Assembly (NCBI GenBank): GCA_035079385.1 | Contig: JAVHKY010000028.1 | Span: forward strand, 1,612,001 to 1,676,000 | Direction: 5' to 3' | Source: Aspidiotus rigidus | Taxonomy: Eukaryota > Arthropoda > Insecta > Hemiptera > Diaspididae | Length of the DNA: 64,000 nt | Shown: positions 63,401 through 64,000 of the stretch, piece after piece | Layout: each line of letters begins with the position of its first letter | How positions within the stretch are numbered: the stretch's first letter is position 1 | Notes under the pieces: model-generated | What the model was told of the DNA's origin: nothing | Database searches by the model: none | What the model saw: the letters and a program-made list of their open reading frames with translations, nothing else | Position numbers and translations under genes: made by a program

Positions 63401-63709
63401 TCGTTAAATTGTTGAAAAACGCCGGAGCAACAAAAGTAAGAAATATTTGATTCTAGAAAAGCTCCCCATAGCATTAATCCAGTAAGGACAATAAAAATTG
63501 TTTGAAAATTGGCCCTGCTGAATTCTCTTTGCCTCTAGTTTCGAAAAGTCTTCTAAGTATTTAATTAATTTATTTTTCTTGTCGATAGGTGCATGTTCGA
63601 ATTGCTTCACCTCCCCTTCTGTATCCCTGCTATATGGGAATCAATATCCCGACTCGAGAAGAATTGATCGCCAATCAATTAGACAACGTAAAATTAGCTT
63701 TTCATACAG
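54316..63709 (+). CDS. PPAT: PPAT/Prat: amidophosphoribosyltransferase (3' end outside window)
   Basis: Eight exons (54316-54479, 55093-55214, 61423-61571, 62064-62319, 62398-62619, 62985-63112, 63214-63435, 63589-63709) give 461 codons in frame, all with GT/AG junctions; the vertebrate enzyme has about 517, so roughly 55 residues are missing to the right. The enzyme makes phosphoribosylamine from PRPP and glutamine, the committed step of purine synthesis, in the cytosol. Seen: a 23-residue propeptide, then the catalytic Cys of [11 protein letters not shown]-amidotransferase motifs ([57 protein letters not shown]), [14 protein letters not shown] with an Fe-S Cys, and the PRPP loop [13 protein letters not shown]. 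The first ATG in this frame is MEADTPEER. Confidence 0.97.
55093..55214 (+). CDS. PPAT: PPAT coding exon 2
   Basis: It encodes [17 protein letters not shown] and [16 protein letters not shown]. The acceptor is TTTTACAG and the donor GTAAAT. A 6.2-kb intron follows. Confidence 0.95.
56767..57302. mobile_element. Short TIR element of the CAGGGTG/CTGGGTG family
   Basis: The ends CTGGGTGGTCCAAAA and TTTTGGGCTACCCAG enclose 536 bp. The arms (CGTGAAACGTTAGATGTAAA; TTTACGTCTAACATCTCGCA; AAAAGTCGTAGAAAGTT) are homologous to the 27750-30723 element and to 1-172 but lack the tandem arrays. It lies in PPAT intron 2. Confidence 0.78.
57324..57451. promoter_or_regulatory. Cluster of five TGACGTCA (CRE-type) palindromes
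   Basis: Perfect TGACGTCA octamers lie at 57324, 57340, 57361, 57377 and 57444, with degenerate copies nearby (TGACGTTA at about 57482). They belong to a repeated GTGACGTCACA/GATGACGTCAT module within PPAT intron 2. The octamer is the CREB/ATF consensus; function here is inference. Confidence 0.5.
57493..57758. mobile_element. Hairpin element (~265 bp)
   Basis: Arms of about 125 bp: left GGTAAAATGGACATCCATTT and CTCTACTGACT; right AGTCAGTAGAG and ATTTTACCCGCTCTCAAG. The centre is CACTCGACGGCG..CGCCGTCGAGT. It is non-coding and lies in PPAT intron 2. Confidence 0.85.
58070..58520 (-). mobile_element. Penelope-like RT fragment in PPAT intron 2
   Basis: The minus strand encodes [38 protein letters not shown], then [18 protein letters not shown] and [14 protein letters not shown]. 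These are Penelope-like RT motifs including the YVDD catalytic box, with internal stops. Confidence 0.82.
59142..60795. mobile_element. hAT element with an AT-rich, mitochondrial-like core
   Basis: The TIRs CAGTGTTTCTCAACC and GGTTGAGAAACACTG are flanked by an exact 8-bp duplication CTTTAGAT (59134-59141 and 60796-60803). GTGCCGCGGTA and TGTGCCGCGATAT next to the TIRs are inverted. There is no transposase. The central ~1.1 kb (59220-60330) is far more AT-rich than anything else in the window. The element lies in PPAT intron 2. Confidence 0.92.
59220..60330 (+). other. Probable mitochondrial-derived DNA (NUMT-like)
   Basis: At 59460-59590 the order CTTTAAGGATAACAGG, ACCTCGATGTTGAATTAA and TTAGTCTGTAG...ACTTAATTGATTAGTGAT follows the conserved peptidyl-transferase region of large-subunit rRNA (GGATAACAG ... 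ACCTCGATGT ... CTGTTCG). At about 59640-59700, GTTTGAATGGAATACCCAGACGATAT reads GLNGMPRRY in the standard code, like the GLNGMPRRYSDY stretch of cytochrome oxidase subunit I. Composition is mitochondrial-like. Donor and exact borders are unproven. Confidence 0.5.
61423..61571 (+). CDS. PPAT: PPAT coding exon 3
   Basis: It encodes [39 protein letters not shown] and [10 protein letters not shown]. The donor is GTAAGC. Confidence 0.95.
61722..61874. mobile_element. MITE with AGGCGGCAACTT ends
   Basis: The inverted ends ATAGGCGGCAACTT and AAGTTGCCGCCT and internal GAGCACCCCT/GGGGTGCTC repeats are flanked by ACGAGC on both sides (61716-61721 and 61875-61880). It is 153 bp and lies in PPAT intron 3. 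Confidence 0.78.
62064..62319 (+). CDS. PPAT: PPAT coding exon 4
   Basis: It encodes [19 protein letters not shown], the helix [20 protein letters not shown] and [17 protein letters not shown]. The donor is GTAACT and the next intron is 78 nt. Confidence 0.95.
62398..62619 (+). CDS. PPAT: PPAT coding exon 5
   Basis: It encodes [33 protein letters not shown] and [19 protein letters not shown], including one Fe-S-ligand Cys. Confidence 0.95.
62985..63112 (+). CDS. PPAT: PPAT coding exon 6
   Basis: It encodes [17 protein letters not shown] and [20 protein letters not shown], the start of the phosphoribosyltransferase domain. The donor is GTAATT. Confidence 0.93.
63214..63435 (+). CDS. PPAT: PPAT coding exon 7
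   Basis: It encodes [37 protein letters not shown] and the PRPP-binding [19 protein letters not shown]. The donor is GTAAGA. Confidence 0.96.
63589..63709 (+). CDS. PPAT: PPAT coding exon 8 (last in window)
   Basis: It encodes [20 protein letters not shown] and [15 protein letters not shown], including the YPC Fe-S ligand. It ends HTG at the donor GTTAGT in phase 1. The remaining C-terminus with the last two Fe-S Cys should lie beyond 64000. Confidence 0.94.
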
Positions 63710-64000
63710 GTTAGTTCACCGATTTAAATATTTAAGTATTAGGTATAATATTTGTACGGAAAGAAGATATTTCCTTCAAAAGCTATATCTTGAAAAATAT
63801 CTTAGGTAGAGAAATGAACAATTAGGTAGGACCTAGGTACGATTTACAGAGATTATTATTAATGTTTTTTTATTTAGTTGTAAACATACGTTTCTTTCTC
63901 ACAAGCGAGAATGATTTGAAAATATATTATTTTTCTTTCTTCTTTTTCTTCCTTTCGATTAATTTTAAGTCTTATTTTATTTTAAAAAAAAATGTAAAAC

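Overview
This is a 64-kb piece of an AT-rich, intron-rich animal nuclear genome. The gene set (a class C metabotropic-glutamate-type receptor and two de novo purine enzymes), intron sizes from about 75 nt to several kb, and a dense mix of Penelope-like, R1-type, hAT, pogo/Tigger and fold-back elements suggest an arthropod, most likely an insect. I cannot fix the order. Nothing prokaryotic, CRISPR-like or viral was recognised.

Three protein-coding genes account for almost all confident coding sequence. (1) 5244-22076, minus: an 11-exon class C GPCR of the mGluR type (signal peptide, Venus-flytrap domain, nine-cysteine domain, seven-helix domain), 916 codons, with reading phase intact over every junction. 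Its ligand-binding half is very divergent. (2) 33237-40902, minus: PAICS, the bifunctional SAICAR synthetase/AIR carboxylase, 7 coding exons and 422 codons, complete. (3) 54316-63709, plus: PPAT/Prat, amidophosphoribosyltransferase, 8 coding exons and 461 codons, cut off by the right window edge. PAICS and PPAT catalyse steps 6+7 and step 1 of IMP synthesis and lie head to head. This orientation is the same as in vertebrates, but here 13.4 kb of repeat-rich DNA separates the start codons.

Layout: 1-5.1 kb holds a giant fold-back element, a pogo/Tigger derivative and a small MITE. The receptor covers 5.2-22.1 kb, and its introns carry several hairpin elements, Penelope-like (PLE) fragments and a (GA)73 tract that serves as the pyrimidine tract of one exon. 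From 22.1 to 32.9 kb lie an R1-type LINE, PLE reverse transcriptase, a hAT remnant with intact ends, a 3-kb terminal-inverted-repeat element full of tandem repeats, and LINE reverse transcriptase pieces. PAICS occupies 33.2-40.9 kb; one intron is swollen by AAT/AAAT microsatellites and another holds a truncated copy of its own exon 3. From 41 to 54 kb is intergenic: a 650-bp palindrome, LINE tails, MITEs and a second copy of the giant fold-back element. PPAT covers 54.3-63.7 kb; its 6.2-kb second intron contains a TIR element, five TGACGTCA palindromes, a hairpin element, a PLE fragment and a hAT element whose AT-rich core resembles mitochondrial DNA.

The most interesting observations are the divergent receptor, the PAICS-PPAT head-to-head pair, hammerhead-ribozyme-like cores inside palindromic elements, giant fold-back elements with tandem-repeat arms, mitochondrial-like DNA inside a hAT element, and a partial exon duplication in PAICS. 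No tRNA gene or riboswitch was recognised by eye. The stretches 9.0-12.4, 25.2-26.5, 30.75-32.1, 37.6-39.3, 41.65-42.35, 42.65-45.4 and 53.5-54.2 kb contain no gene that I can support.
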